NCBI GenBank assembly: GCA_031277045.1
Contig: JAISLX010000184.1
Coordinates: 1-23,766 of the forward strand
From: Treponema sp.
Lineage (GTDB): Bacteria > Spirochaetota > Spirochaetia > Treponematales > Breznakiellaceae
Length of the DNA: 23,766 bases
Direction of reading: 5' to 3'
The translations under genes and the position numbers were made by a program. Positions 15,158-22,465 of this stretch are shown here, in pieces. Position 1 is the stretch's first letter, and each line of letters begins with the position of its first letter. The notes beneath the pieces are model-generated. The model saw nothing but the letters and a program-made list of their open reading frames with translations, did no database searches and was not told where the DNA came from.

Positions 15158-17062
15158 CTAACTGTGCTGGGCGCTAAAGGCAACAAGCGAAAGAACAAAA
15201 AGAATCCCCGCGCCAAAGCAGTAGGCAATCAGGGTGGCGGAAAACCCCAGATTCAATACTAAAAAAATCCCCAGAATGTTAAGAATGTGGCGGTAAAAGT
15301 AGATTAGCACGTTAAAAACCAGGGGCAGTACAAAAAGCATAAGGATAAACACATAGCGGACCTGGGAAAAGGCCCGGAAACGCCAGCCGGCGATAATGAC
15401 GATAATGGACACAGGCAGGAAAAACAGCGGTTCGCAGAGCCGGTAGATGATCTCCGCCTCAAAAACCTGGGGCACGTAGCCGTAGGAGCCAAGGGATTGG
15501 AACGCGGCGAACAGATCTCCCAGCGAAAATCCGTCCAGGGGCGACAGGCGCGCAGAACCGGCGGGAACCCCCAGACCCCGCCAGGTGTAACAGAGCAGGA
15601 CAAAATTTTCAAAATTCAGGTCCAGCATAACCTGGTTATCCCCGATAACGGAACGGAGAAAGCCTCCCGCCGCGGCGGGATTTCCGGCGGCAGGCGGGCG
15701 GACCGGCGGACTTTCTTCCAGGGAACGCCAGGCCGGTTTCCAGCGCCGGTTTTGATTGTCACGGTCCAGGACCTGCATCAGCACCACAACCCGGTCCCGG
15801 CCGCCCAGAGTCATAGGCACAATCTTGGCGTAAGGCGCCTCAAAAGCGGATTCGGGCTGGTTTTTACTGTCAAAGCCGATAAACTCAAGGCCAAAGGCGT
15901 AGGCATAGTCCTGGTACAGGGAAATTGAGGAAAAACGGATAACACCCCGGCCCGTGCCGCCGCTCTGGGGCTGATAGGGCAGGGAAAACACCGCGTTTGT
16001 CAGAATATCTCCTGTTCTCCGCCCTATTTCATCGCTAAAAAAGGCAATCTCCCGAATTCCTTCCTCGCTTGTTTGGAGGAAATTTTGGGCGTCCGGATCG
16101 CCGGGGCTCCGTTCCACCAGTTCCCGGAAGATATAGTAGGCCCGGATCCAGTCCCCGGCAACCATAGCCTCGTAACCGGATTGTTTAAGGCGGTATATAT
16201 CGTAACGTTCTTGTTCCCGCGTGTTGGGGGCCAGGGAAGAAATGGCCTCCCAGGCCAGACCCACGGCCCGGGAGGAGGCGGCTTCCTCAGGACTCCCCGG
16301 CCGGGCCAGCCGCTGGCCCAGCGTCGCAAGCCAGTGGGCGTCGTAATACCGTTCTTCCCGCATAGCCGCCGCAGCCAGGTCCAGGGCCTCCGGGGTAGTC
16401 AGAGGCTGCCTCTGTTCAGACATGCCGCTTAAAGACAGGGCGGCGGAATCATCCTGGGCGCTTCCCTCCGCCTGGCTTCTTTCCAGGCTCATCCGCAGTT
16501 CTTCGTCTTTCCGAATTCGCTCCCCGTCCAGTTCAATTTCCGTATCGGTCTTAAGTTGTACCAATTCCGGACTGCCTGGCCACACCTGCTCGCAGATATT
16601 TAAAAAGCTCGCAGCTTCGTCCCAGCGCTCCAGGGAAGCGCGATCCTTGGCCAGGTCCCGGGCCAGGCGGTAAAGGCTTCCCCGGTAGGTCATATCAATC
16701 CGCTTGTTTTGAATGATGGGCTGGACCAGGAAAAAAAGAACGGCGTACACGACAGAAGCCAGAATCGCGGTGATCAACGGCCCCTTGAACCGCTCCAGAA
16801 ACTGGGGGGAAAAGCGGCGAAACGAGTCGTAGGAAATTCGGAAACCCAGAGGAACAACCAGTGCGCTAAAAACCAGGGCGGGAAACAGGGCCAGGATATT
16901 CAAAACCCCCAGAACAAGCCGCCAATCCCGGGAAAAGATGGAAAGGGGGGCTTCCTGGCCGGGAAACAACTGGCGAAAACCCAGAATCACCAGAGAAGAC
17001 GCCGTCATGTAGTAGATAAAAAGGGCCGGAAAGGAAAGAAGATGCTTTTTGCTAATTTTCAT
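15158..17062 (-). CDS. LptF/LptG-like membrane protein with a TPR-like insertion
   Basis: This 634-aa protein has three N-terminal TM segments (about 9-30, 48-76, 93-116), a long soluble middle, and three C-terminal TM segments (about 540-630). The 3+3 layout and the end of the soluble part (SLGDLFAAFQSLGSYG, then EAEIIYRLCEPLFFLPVSII) resemble the YjgP/YjgQ family (LptF, LptG), which form the channel of the lipopolysaccharide extractor LptB2FG. About residues 350-500 would be the beta-jellyroll part (VIRFSSISLYQDYAYAFGLE). Residues about 120-345 are helical and TPR-like (WDEAASFLNICEQVWPGSPE; WIRAYYIFRELVERSPGDPD), an unusual insertion. The ATG overlaps the end of the upstream gene by 11 bp. 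Homology is weak by eye, so the LptFG link is an inference. Confidence 0.6.
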   Translation of the reverse strand: MKISKKHLLSFPALFIYYMTASSLVILGFRQLFPGQEAPLSIFSRDWRLVLGVLNILALFPALVFSALVVPLGFRISYDSFRRFSPQFLERFKGPLITAILASVVYAVLFFLVQPIIQNKRIDMTYRGSLYRLARDLAKDRASLERWDEAASFLNICEQVWPGSPELVQLKTDTEIELDGERIRKDEELRMSLERSQAEGSAQDDSAALSLSGMSEQRQPLTTPEALDLAAAAMREERYYDAHWLATLGQRLARPGSPEEAASSRAVGLAWEAISSLAPNTREQERYDIYRLKQSGYEAMVAGDWIRAYYIFRELVERSPGDPDAQNFLQTSEEGIREIAFFSDEIGRRTGDILTNAVFSLPYQPQSGGTGRGVIRFSSISLYQDYAYAFGLEFIGFDSKNQPESAFEAPYAKIVPMTLGGRDRVVVLMQVLDRDNQNRRWKPAWRSLEESPPVRPPAAGNPAAAGGFLRSVIGDNQVMLDLNFENFVLLCYTWRGLGVPAGSARLSPLDGFSLGDLFAAFQSLGSYGYVPQVFEAEIIYRLCEPLFFLPVSIIVIIAGWRFRAFSQVRYVFILMLFVLPLVFNVLIYFYRHILNILGIFLVLNLGFSATLIAYCFGAGILFVLSLVAFSAQHS

Positions 17063-17987
17063 GGAGGTCTTTCCTCCGGATCAGGTAACTTAAAACAGTG
17101 TACAGGCAGACCAAAACTCCCAAAAACACGAAAATCAGCGGTGTCGTGTATTGGGGAGGAATCAGGTCCCCTACCATGCCGTTCAGAATTTCCTGGGGCT
17201 CCGGGGCGGCAAAGAACGTTTCTATCGACAAAACAGCCCGGAATACCAGGGCCCCAAAAAACAGGTTGGCCAGAGGCCACTTGCTTACACACAACACAAA
17301 ACGCAGGGAAATCAACAAAAAGCTAAGCGCGCAGACGTAAACCATAAAAGAAAGAATGCCGCCTGAGCTAAAACGGCTGGTAAGCAGGCGGGCTGTCAGG
17401 GACAGGTCAAGCTCAAGGCTTTCAAGAACCCAGGCGGTATTGGTCCTAAAGGGAATAGGGGGCAGGCGGGCGGGCTTGTTATCCGGCCCCTGGGGTACAG
17501 CATGGTAATCCAGGGCCTGTCCGGGGATAGACACCACCCGCGCCCCCCATATCTCCGCAGGATCCTGGACAAGAACGATAGCGTTATTCGCCTGGGCCAG
17601 AATAAGACCGGGGTTCCCCAGCGGCCTTGGGGGAATCGTGTACGGGGGCAGCCGGTGAAACCCCTCCGTACCCAGAATGCTTCCCAAACTGGCGGCGGAA
17701 GAGAGGACAAAAAGGCTGAGCATGGCCGCAGGAGCGAAGATTCGGCGCCGTATGGTGTAACTCAGACCAAAAAGCAGGGAGCAGTAGAGGGACAGAGGCA
17801 GGGCCCAGTGGGCCGCGGACAGTAATTCGGTATCGAGACGGCCGCCCTGGGCAGGTAAAACGCTGATTATGTCGATTCGTGTACGCAAAAAACGGACCGC
17901 GGCTGCCAAAACAAAGACACCAACGAAAGAAAACGTAAAAACAAGCACCAAACGGGCGATATTTTTCATTAGTCTGTAGCCTAGCAT
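17052..17987 (-). CDS. Membrane protein, possible LptF/LptG-like partner
   Basis: This 311-aa protein has three TM segments in the first 100 residues, about 115 residues of soluble domain (VQDPAEIWGARVVSIPGQAL, a beta-rich stretch), then three further TM segments, ending in a basic tail (SYLIRRKDLHEN). This is the same 3+3 topology as its downstream neighbour and as LptF/LptG, but shorter. The two genes overlap by 11 bp (ATGAAAATTAG), so translation is probably coupled and the products may form a heterodimer. No specific motif was recognised; without the neighbour I would call it only a conserved membrane protein. ATG 17969 (the second Met) is an alternative start. Confidence 0.65.
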   Translation of the reverse strand: MLGYRLMKNIARLVLVFTFSFVGVFVLAAAVRFLRTRIDIISVLPAQGGRLDTELLSAAHWALPLSLYCSLLFGLSYTIRRRIFAPAAMLSLFVLSSAASLGSILGTEGFHRLPPYTIPPRPLGNPGLILAQANNAIVLVQDPAEIWGARVVSIPGQALDYHAVPQGPDNKPARLPPIPFRTNTAWVLESLELDLSLTARLLTSRFSSGGILSFMVYVCALSFLLISLRFVLCVSKWPLANLFFGALVFRAVLSIETFFAAPEPQEILNGMVGDLIPPQYTTPLIFVFLGVLVCLYTVLSYLIRRKDLHEN

Positions 17988-18326
17988 GGGGTACTTGCTA
18001 ATGCAAGGCGGCGCAAAAATATTACAGCCGGCGTGTGGTATAGGCTGTGGAAAAGTTGTTAATATATTTGGGACAATAACGGCCTGTATTAGTTTTTATA
18101 CAATGCCTATTCACCAATCAAACCAGCGCAAAGTCCATGTTTCGTAACTCCTTATCCTACAAGGAGTTACGCTTCTTTTGCAATTTCGGGGCATTGTATG
18201 AATTGACAGAAAAGCTGCGTAAATGGCAAGAATATACCGTTTTCGGCGAATTTTGCTATGTCAGAATTGTGGATAACTTGTGCATAATGTGAGGGGAACA
18301 ATACAGCCTTGTGGGAAAGGGCGGAT
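17988..18326. other. 339-bp AT-rich intergenic region with DnaA boxes and nested inverted repeats
   Basis: No gene is seen. Three matches to TTWTNCACA lie in it, all in the same orientation: TGTGGAAAA (18046-18054), TGTGGATAA (18268-18276) and TGTGCATAA (18279-18287). Between them is a nested inverted repeat (18098-18199). AT-rich tracts (AATATATTTGGGACAATAA; TTTTTATA) lie between the boxes. It could be a DnaA-bound locus or even a replication origin, but dnaA and dnaN are not in the window. Confidence 0.5.
18098..18199. repeat. Nested double inverted repeat
   Basis: The outer arms ATACAATGCC (18098-18107) and GGCATTGTAT (18190-18199) are perfect 10-bp complements. Within them the perfect 11-bp arms CGTAACTCCTT (18143-18153) and AAGGAGTTACG (18161-18171) form a hairpin, followed on the plus strand by CTTCTTTTG. 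It may be a structured RNA, a small non-autonomous element or a terminator with an added clamp. Confidence 0.6.
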
Positions 18327-19025
18327 TCAGGAAGAAGGATTCTCGGGGAGGGCCTTCATTTTGTTTTTCAGGTCCTCCAACAGGTGGTCTGCGGTACCAT
18401 CGGATTTTTCAAGCTCGGCAAAGCGTTTGTCAAGGTCGTTGCCGCTGGTAAAATCTTCCAGTTCCTTGCTGGCGTCGGCCTGTGCCTCCATCTGGTCAAC
18501 TTTCTGGGCCATCCGGTCAAAGGCATCAAAGGCGCTGCGATTCCCGGACACGCTGGACATGGTATCCTGTATCTTCTGCTGGGCCTCCGCCCGTTTAGCC
18601 CGCGCAATGAGCAGGTTCTTTTGCCGCTGGGCCTTGTCGATCTTGCCGGAAAGCTCCTTGAGGGCTTCTTTAAGTTTCCCCACCGCCGCGTGCTGGGCTT
18701 CCCACTGCTTGCGGTACTCCAGGGCGGCGTTATCGGTTTCCTGCTTGCGGAGCAGGGCTTCTTTGGCAAGATCGTCCTGTCCCTTCTCCACCGCCAGCAT
18801 AGCCTTGCGCTCCCAGTCCGCAGACTGGTTCAACTGGCTGTTCATCTCCCGCTCCAGCCGCTTTTCATCCGCGATAGCCTGGGCAACGGCCTTTTTGGAC
18901 TCAAGAAGCTGCTCGTTCATGTCAATGATGAGCTGATTCAGCATCTTCTCAGGTTTTTCAGCCTTGTTGATCAGGTGGTTTATGTTGGCGGATATGAGAG
19001 TTTTGAGCCTGGAGAAAATACCCAT
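18327..19025 (-). CDS. pspA: PspA/IM30-family membrane-stress protein
   Basis: This 232-aa protein is an almost wholly helical coiled coil. It starts MGIFSRLKTLISANINHLIN, the family's membrane-binding amphipathic helix, followed by AEKPEKMLNQLIIDMNEQL, a PspA hallmark. PspA/IM30 proteins assemble into ESCRT-III-like rings and rods on the inner face of the membrane and limit proton leakage under envelope stress. The length fits (E. coli PspA, 222 aa). It begins 3 bp after the STAS/zinc-ribbon gene (TAA-CGT-ATG), so the two are almost certainly one operon. No PspF or PspBC gene is nearby, so control must differ from the enterobacterial system. Confidence 0.93.
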   Translation of the reverse strand: MGIFSRLKTLISANINHLINKAEKPEKMLNQLIIDMNEQLLESKKAVAQAIADEKRLEREMNSQLNQSADWERKAMLAVEKGQDDLAKEALLRKQETDNAALEYRKQWEAQHAAVGKLKEALKELSGKIDKAQRQKNLLIARAKRAEAQQKIQDTMSSVSGNRSAFDAFDRMAQKVDQMEAQADASKELEDFTSGNDLDKRFAELEKSDGTADHLLEDLKNKMKALPENPSS

Positions 19026-19028
19026 ACG

Positions 19029-19577
19029 TTAACCCAGGAAGACCTGGCCTCCATTGTCAATAGCCAGGATGGTTTTACACTCGGAACAGCGAAAACGGCC
19101 GGGTTTATGGGCTTTAAGCCTTTTAGAACAGACGGGACAGGAGAATATTTTGGGAAACAGCGATACTGATTCAGGCGCGCCGGCGCGGAAGTAGTTTATC
19201 GATTCGTCCAGGTTTTCCCGGATGTTAAAAAACTGGGAAAAACCAAGAAGCTGGAACACTTCATACACCTTGGGCTGAATTTCCAGAAGTACAAGATCCC
19301 CGCCCCGTGGTTTTACGGACTTCAAAAAAGCCGTAAAGGAGCCGATGCCGGTGGAAGACACGTAATTTAACCCGTTGCACTGGAAAACAAGCTTGACATA
19401 GCCCTTTTCAATTGCCTTGGCGACCCGTTTTTGAAAATAGTTAGAATTATAGGTGTCTATGTATCCATTCAGATAGAGGATCAAACAACCGTCCACTCCT
19501 TCCGCCTTTTGGAGTTGGATTTTAAGGCTTTCGTCCTTTTCATCATCAAATCCTGGAACTAGATCATTATTTGTCAT
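19029..19577 (-). CDS. STAS-domain (anti-sigma antagonist type) protein with zinc ribbon
   Basis: This 182-aa protein has a STAS domain at about residues 17-125 like SpoIIAA/RsbV anti-anti-sigma factors: LYLNGYIDTYNSNYFQKRV, then LNYVSSTGIGSF with the candidate phospho-acceptor Ser74/Ser75. After a short linker a C-terminal zinc ribbon is formed by CPVC (147-150) and CSEC (164-167). STAS antagonists are phosphorylated by HPK-type kinases and, unphosphorylated, release a sigma factor or another partner. The zinc ribbon is not part of the classical proteins and could bind a partner or nucleic acid. It is the first gene of the operon with pspA; AGGGAG precedes ATG 19577 and a strong promoter lies upstream. 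Confidence 0.9.
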   Translation of the reverse strand: MTNNDLVPGFDDEKDESLKIQLQKAEGVDGCLILYLNGYIDTYNSNYFQKRVAKAIEKGYVKLVFQCNGLNYVSSTGIGSFTAFLKSVKPRGGDLVLLEIQPKVYEVFQLLGFSQFFNIRENLDESINYFRAGAPESVSLFPKIFSCPVCSKRLKAHKPGRFRCSECKTILAIDNGGQVFLG

Positions 19578-19625
19578 GACGCTCCCTTAACCCGGCCCGC
19601 CGTCTATTGACGGTTTCGCCTCCGT

Positions 19626-19654
19626 ATTCTAATGATTAGCTGATACTTTGTCAA
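19626..19654 (-). promoter_or_regulatory. Promoter of the STAS-pspA operon
   Basis: On the minus strand TTGACA (19654-19649), 17 nt, TAGAAT (19631-19626): a near-consensus housekeeping promoter. The leader of about 45 nt includes a small CCGTC/GACGG hairpin. No sigma54 signature is seen, unlike the E. coli psp operon. Confidence 0.7.
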
Positions 19655-19728
19655 ACTGCGAGGCTGACAGGTTCCACTATATTTATATACGTGTTTTGAG
19701 GAATTTTCAACAAACAGGGCTGGATTGC

Positions 19729-20484
19729 ATGAATGTACACGAGGTCCGCGTAATCTTGTGCAGACCTTCTGACCCCGGCAATATCGGGGCGGTTTGCCGG
19801 GCCATGATGAACATGGGGCTTTCGCGGCTGCGGATTACCGGTCTTTCCCGGGCCGATCTTGCCCCGTTTGAGGGGGAGATTCGAGCCAGGGCGGTCCATG
19901 CCGCCGCCGTGTGGGAGGGCGCGCGGTTTTTTGACAGCCTGCAAGAGGCGGCGGCGGACTGCGCCGTCCTTGTGGGAACTACGCGCCGGCGGGGCCGGAA
20001 ACGGAAAAATATAACGATGGACTGCCGGGAGCTTGCCCTGTGGCTGCGGGACAGGCCGGGGCCGGCGGCTCTGGCCTTTGGCAGCGAGCGCAGCGGCCTG
20101 GACAATGATGAACTGGCCCTCTGCAACATCGCTTCCCACATCCCCGTGGCCGATTCTTTTCCCTCCCTTAACCTTTCACACGCGGTTCAGATCTACGGTT
20201 ACGAGTTGTTCCGCGTCCTTGCGCCCCAGGAAGCCGGGGAGGAGATCAAGGGCGCGTGGGAAGCCCTGGACCGGGACCAGACGGACAGACTTGCAGCTTC
20301 TATCGCGGGGAATCTGGAAAGCCTGGGTTTTTACCGCTGTCCCGGCCGGGAAGATCAGATACGGTTTATCCGGGATTTTATTTCCCGGGCCGCCCTTTCC
20401 CGGCGGGAGGGAGCGTACCTGGGGGACATTGTCGCCAAAGCGGCGCGGCTTGCCCTGCGGGGCGGGGCGCACAATCCCGCGTAG
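19729..20484 (+). CDS. trmJ: TrmJ-like tRNA 2'-O-methyltransferase (SPOUT class)
   Basis: Read from ATG 19729 this is 251 aa; a TTG 81 nt further upstream would add a tail unlike the family. The three SPOUT motifs are clear: PGNIGAVCRAMMNMG (about 16-30), LAFGSERSGLDNDEL (about 115-129) and FPSLNLSHAVQIYGYEL (about 144-160), which build the knotted S-adenosylmethionine site. TrmJ methylates the ribose of residue 32 in tRNA anticodon loops. The spacing and the C-terminal helical region fit TrmJ better than TrmH or RlmB, though substrate choice is inferred. The 3' end overlaps the convergent gene at 20378-20833 by 107 bp. Only a weak SD (CAGGG) is seen. Confidence 0.85.
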   Translation: MNVHEVRVILCRPSDPGNIGAVCRAMMNMGLSRLRITGLSRADLAPFEGEIRARAVHAAAVWEGARFFDSLQEAAADCAVLVGTTRRRGRKRKNITMDCRELALWLRDRPGPAALAFGSERSGLDNDELALCNIASHIPVADSFPSLNLSHAVQIYGYELFRVLAPQEAGEEIKGAWEALDRDQTDRLAASIAGNLESLGFYRCPGREDQIRFIRDFISRAALSRREGAYLGDIVAKAARLALRGGAHNPA

Positions 20485-20833
20485 AACCTTTCGCTTGGGT
20501 AAAACCATTTCCCTGTGTAAAATCACTGGCCGGCGTGAACCCGCAGCGTTTCATGTCTATCCGGCCAGACGCGGAGATTATGACCCCTTCGGCCCGCAGT
20601 AATTCGATCTGAATTTCCCTGCCCCTGCCCGCTTCCAGCGCGATGGAGCCGTCGGCGCGGATGATCCGGTGCCAGGGAAGCCGGTACTTTTCCGACATGG
20701 AGTGCAGCGCCCGGACTACCTGCCGCGCCCCGTTAGGAAGCCCTGCTGCCCGGGCAATGTCCCGGTACGAACACACCTTTCCCCGAGGAACGGCCCGCAC
20801 AGCCTCGATGATCCGCCGGGTCGCTTCGGTCAT
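20378..20833 (-). CDS. Alkyltransferase-like (ATL) DNA repair protein
   Basis: Residues 1-95 match the C-terminal DNA-binding domain of O6-alkylguanine-DNA alkyltransferases (RRIIEAVRAVPRGKVCSYRD, then GARQVVRALHSM with the probable arginine finger R37). The active-site motif PCHR reads PWHR (53-56), with Trp54 replacing the alkyl-accepting Cys. This is the signature of ATL proteins such as E. coli YbaZ and fission yeast Atl1. They do not transfer the alkyl group but flip the damaged base and hand it to nucleotide excision repair. ATLs are usually about 100-130 aa; here about 50 extra residues, low in complexity, run antisense through the end of the methyltransferase gene. The ATG is four nucleotides after the stop of the fusion gene upstream. 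Confidence 0.88.
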   Translation of the reverse strand: MTEATRRIIEAVRAVPRGKVCSYRDIARAAGLPNGARQVVRALHSMSEKYRLPWHRIIRADGSIALEAGRGREIQIELLRAEGVIISASGRIDMKRCGFTPASDFTQGNGFTQAKGSTRDCAPRPAGQAAPLWRQCPPGTLPPAGKGRPGK

Positions 20834-20837
20834 GGAG

Positions 20838-22424
20838 TTACAGGGCTCCGATAACCGTGCGGTGGATATGGGCCAGCAGGGCCGCCCCGTCCCGGCTTTC
20901 AGCGTTCACCGCGATGACGGCGCGTTTGTCCGGCGCCACAATGCCGAACTGGCCGTACTTGCCGTCCGCCCGGTAGGTATTATCAGGACCCCGCCAGAAA
21001 AGATACCCGTAACCTTCATGGGCGTTGTCAATCTGAGGGGCCGTGGATTCCTCCACCCATTCGGGGTTGAGAATCTGCTTCCCCTTCCAGTTTCCCTTCC
21101 ACGCGTACAGTTGGGTAAATTTTGCCAGTTCCGACACGCTTAACACCAGGCCCCCCGCGCCGAAGGTATAGCCTGAACGGTCACATTCCCAGATGGGCCG
21201 ATGGATACCCAGAGGGGCAAAGAGGCGGGGCATTAAATAGCTAACCAGATCGCAGCCCGCCCGCCGCTGGACCAGTACCCCCGCCAGGTAGGGTCCGATA
21301 TTGCTGTACACAAAGGCAGTCCCCGGTTTACTGACAAAGGGCAGGGCCAGGGCATAACGCACCCAGTCATCGGTATCCATACTGGTTCGCTGGCTCCCCA
21401 TCAGGTAGGCCCTGTCCTGTCCCAGGCCCATAGTCAACAGGTCCCGGATTCTGGCCTCCTGCAAAAAGGGAGAAGGCCGCGGCGGAGTTTCGCCGGGGAA
21501 GGCGTCGATCAACCGTTCGTCAAGAAAAAGAAGGTCCTCCCGCAGGGCAAAACCCACAGCGGCGGAAGTAAAACTTTTACTGACGGAATACTGGTTACGC
21601 CGGATTTCCTCGTCCCAGTCGGCGGAAGCAATGGGCTCTCCATTCCGGAACACCCTGATGTTCAGTACCCGCAGTTCCGCCGCCCGTTCCGAAAACCGTT
21701 CCAGCAGTGGTACAACCGGTGGCATAGCAGCCTCCTTTGAAGAAACTCCCTCCGGCAGGCCGGAAACATCCATAAGCCGCCGCAAAATCTTGGACGCGGT
21801 CTCCTCGGGGCTGTTCCCCGCCTTCACGGTGATTTTCGCCAATTCCCGGTAAACCTGCCCCCGGCGCTCGTGAAGCAGCCGGTGAGTTTCCCGGGGGTTC
21901 GCCGTGTCAAGGAAGGGGGGCAGTTCCCCGGTCCGCTCCGCCGCCGCCCTGATCCGCTCCCAGGCGGTTTCCGCGGAAACCTCAAGGTACACCACCAGCG
22001 TCCGGCTTGTTTTTAACAGTTCCAGGGCTTCCCGGTTATCCGCCAGACCGCCGCCGGCGGCCACGATGGTAACACGGTCCCCCGGAACGCGGTCTTTGCC
22101 CGGCGCGTGATTGCTGCCCCCGCCGGGGCGTTCCCCCGCCGGCGCGGCTCCTTCAAGAAGGCTCCGCAGCGCTTCCGCCTCCGCCCTGCGAAAAATCTCC
22201 GCTCCCGCCCGGTAAAGAAGCCGGGGACTTGTGCCCTCGCGGCTCTCTACCAGTTCATCCAGGTCGATAAAGCGGACAGCCCCCGGCCGCGCCGGTTTCG
22301 GCGCTCCGGGTACCGCCTGTTCCCACAACCGGGCCAGAACCTTCCCCGCGCTTGTCTTTCCCGAATGTTTAGGACCGGCAATAATAACCACGCGGAAATT
22401 ATCCGTGCCGCCCGTTCCCATCAT
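20838..22424 (-). CDS. Shikimate kinase fused to a serine beta-lactamase-like domain
   Basis: This 528-aa ORF carries two unrelated domains. Residues about 10-222 are a shikimate kinase: Walker A GPKHSGKT (17-24), the shikimate-binding FIDLDELVESREG, AGAEIFRRAEAEAL, AAGGGLADN (123-130) and the C-terminal RRGQVYRELAKITV. It phosphorylates shikimate in the aromatic amino acid pathway. Residues about 240-528 are a class C beta-lactamase/penicillin-binding-like hydrolase with SVSK (280-283, the SxxK nucleophile) and YSN (373-375). No signal peptide is present, so the hydrolase would be cytoplasmic. A 26-residue Gly/Pro-rich insert interrupts the kinase (about 91-116). Met234, at the domain border, has its own AAAGGAGG, so the second domain could also be made alone. 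The downstream ATL gene is 4 nt away. Confidence 0.85.
   Translation of the reverse strand: MMGTGGTDNFRVVIIAGPKHSGKTSAGKVLARLWEQAVPGAPKPARPGAVRFIDLDELVESREGTSPRLLYRAGAEIFRRAEAEALRSLLEGAAPAGERPGGGSNHAPGKDRVPGDRVTIVAAGGGLADNREALELLKTSRTLVVYLEVSAETAWERIRAAAERTGELPPFLDTANPRETHRLLHERRGQVYRELAKITVKAGNSPEETASKILRRLMDVSGLPEGVSSKEAAMPPVVPLLERFSERAAELRVLNIRVFRNGEPIASADWDEEIRRNQYSVSKSFTSAAVGFALREDLLFLDERLIDAFPGETPPRPSPFLQEARIRDLLTMGLGQDRAYLMGSQRTSMDTDDWVRYALALPFVSKPGTAFVYSNIGPYLAGVLVQRRAGCDLVSYLMPRLFAPLGIHRPIWECDRSGYTFGAGGLVLSVSELAKFTQLYAWKGNWKGKQILNPEWVEESTAPQIDNAHEGYGYLFWRGPDNTYRADGKYGQFGIVAPDKRAVIAVNAESRDGAALLAHIHRTVIGAL
21723..21738 (-). promoter_or_regulatory. Internal ribosome binding site and ATG within the fusion gene
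   Basis: AAAGGAGG, five nucleotides, ATG (21725-21723, minus strand), in frame, exactly at the border between the kinase and the beta-lactamase-like domain. It is a far stronger SD than that of the full-length ORF (AAGG). Confidence 0.6.
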
Positions 22425-22465
22425 GGGCCTTACCCTAATTGTTTCGTTAGTATTATGCTAGAGGA

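Noticed and set aside
14842..15228. 128-aa minus-strand ORF after murA
   Set aside because: It overlaps the end of murA and of the membrane gene and has no recognised motif.
19648..19728. Upstream TTG start for the methyltransferase
   Set aside because: The extra 27 residues do not resemble the family and overlap the promoter of the divergent operon.
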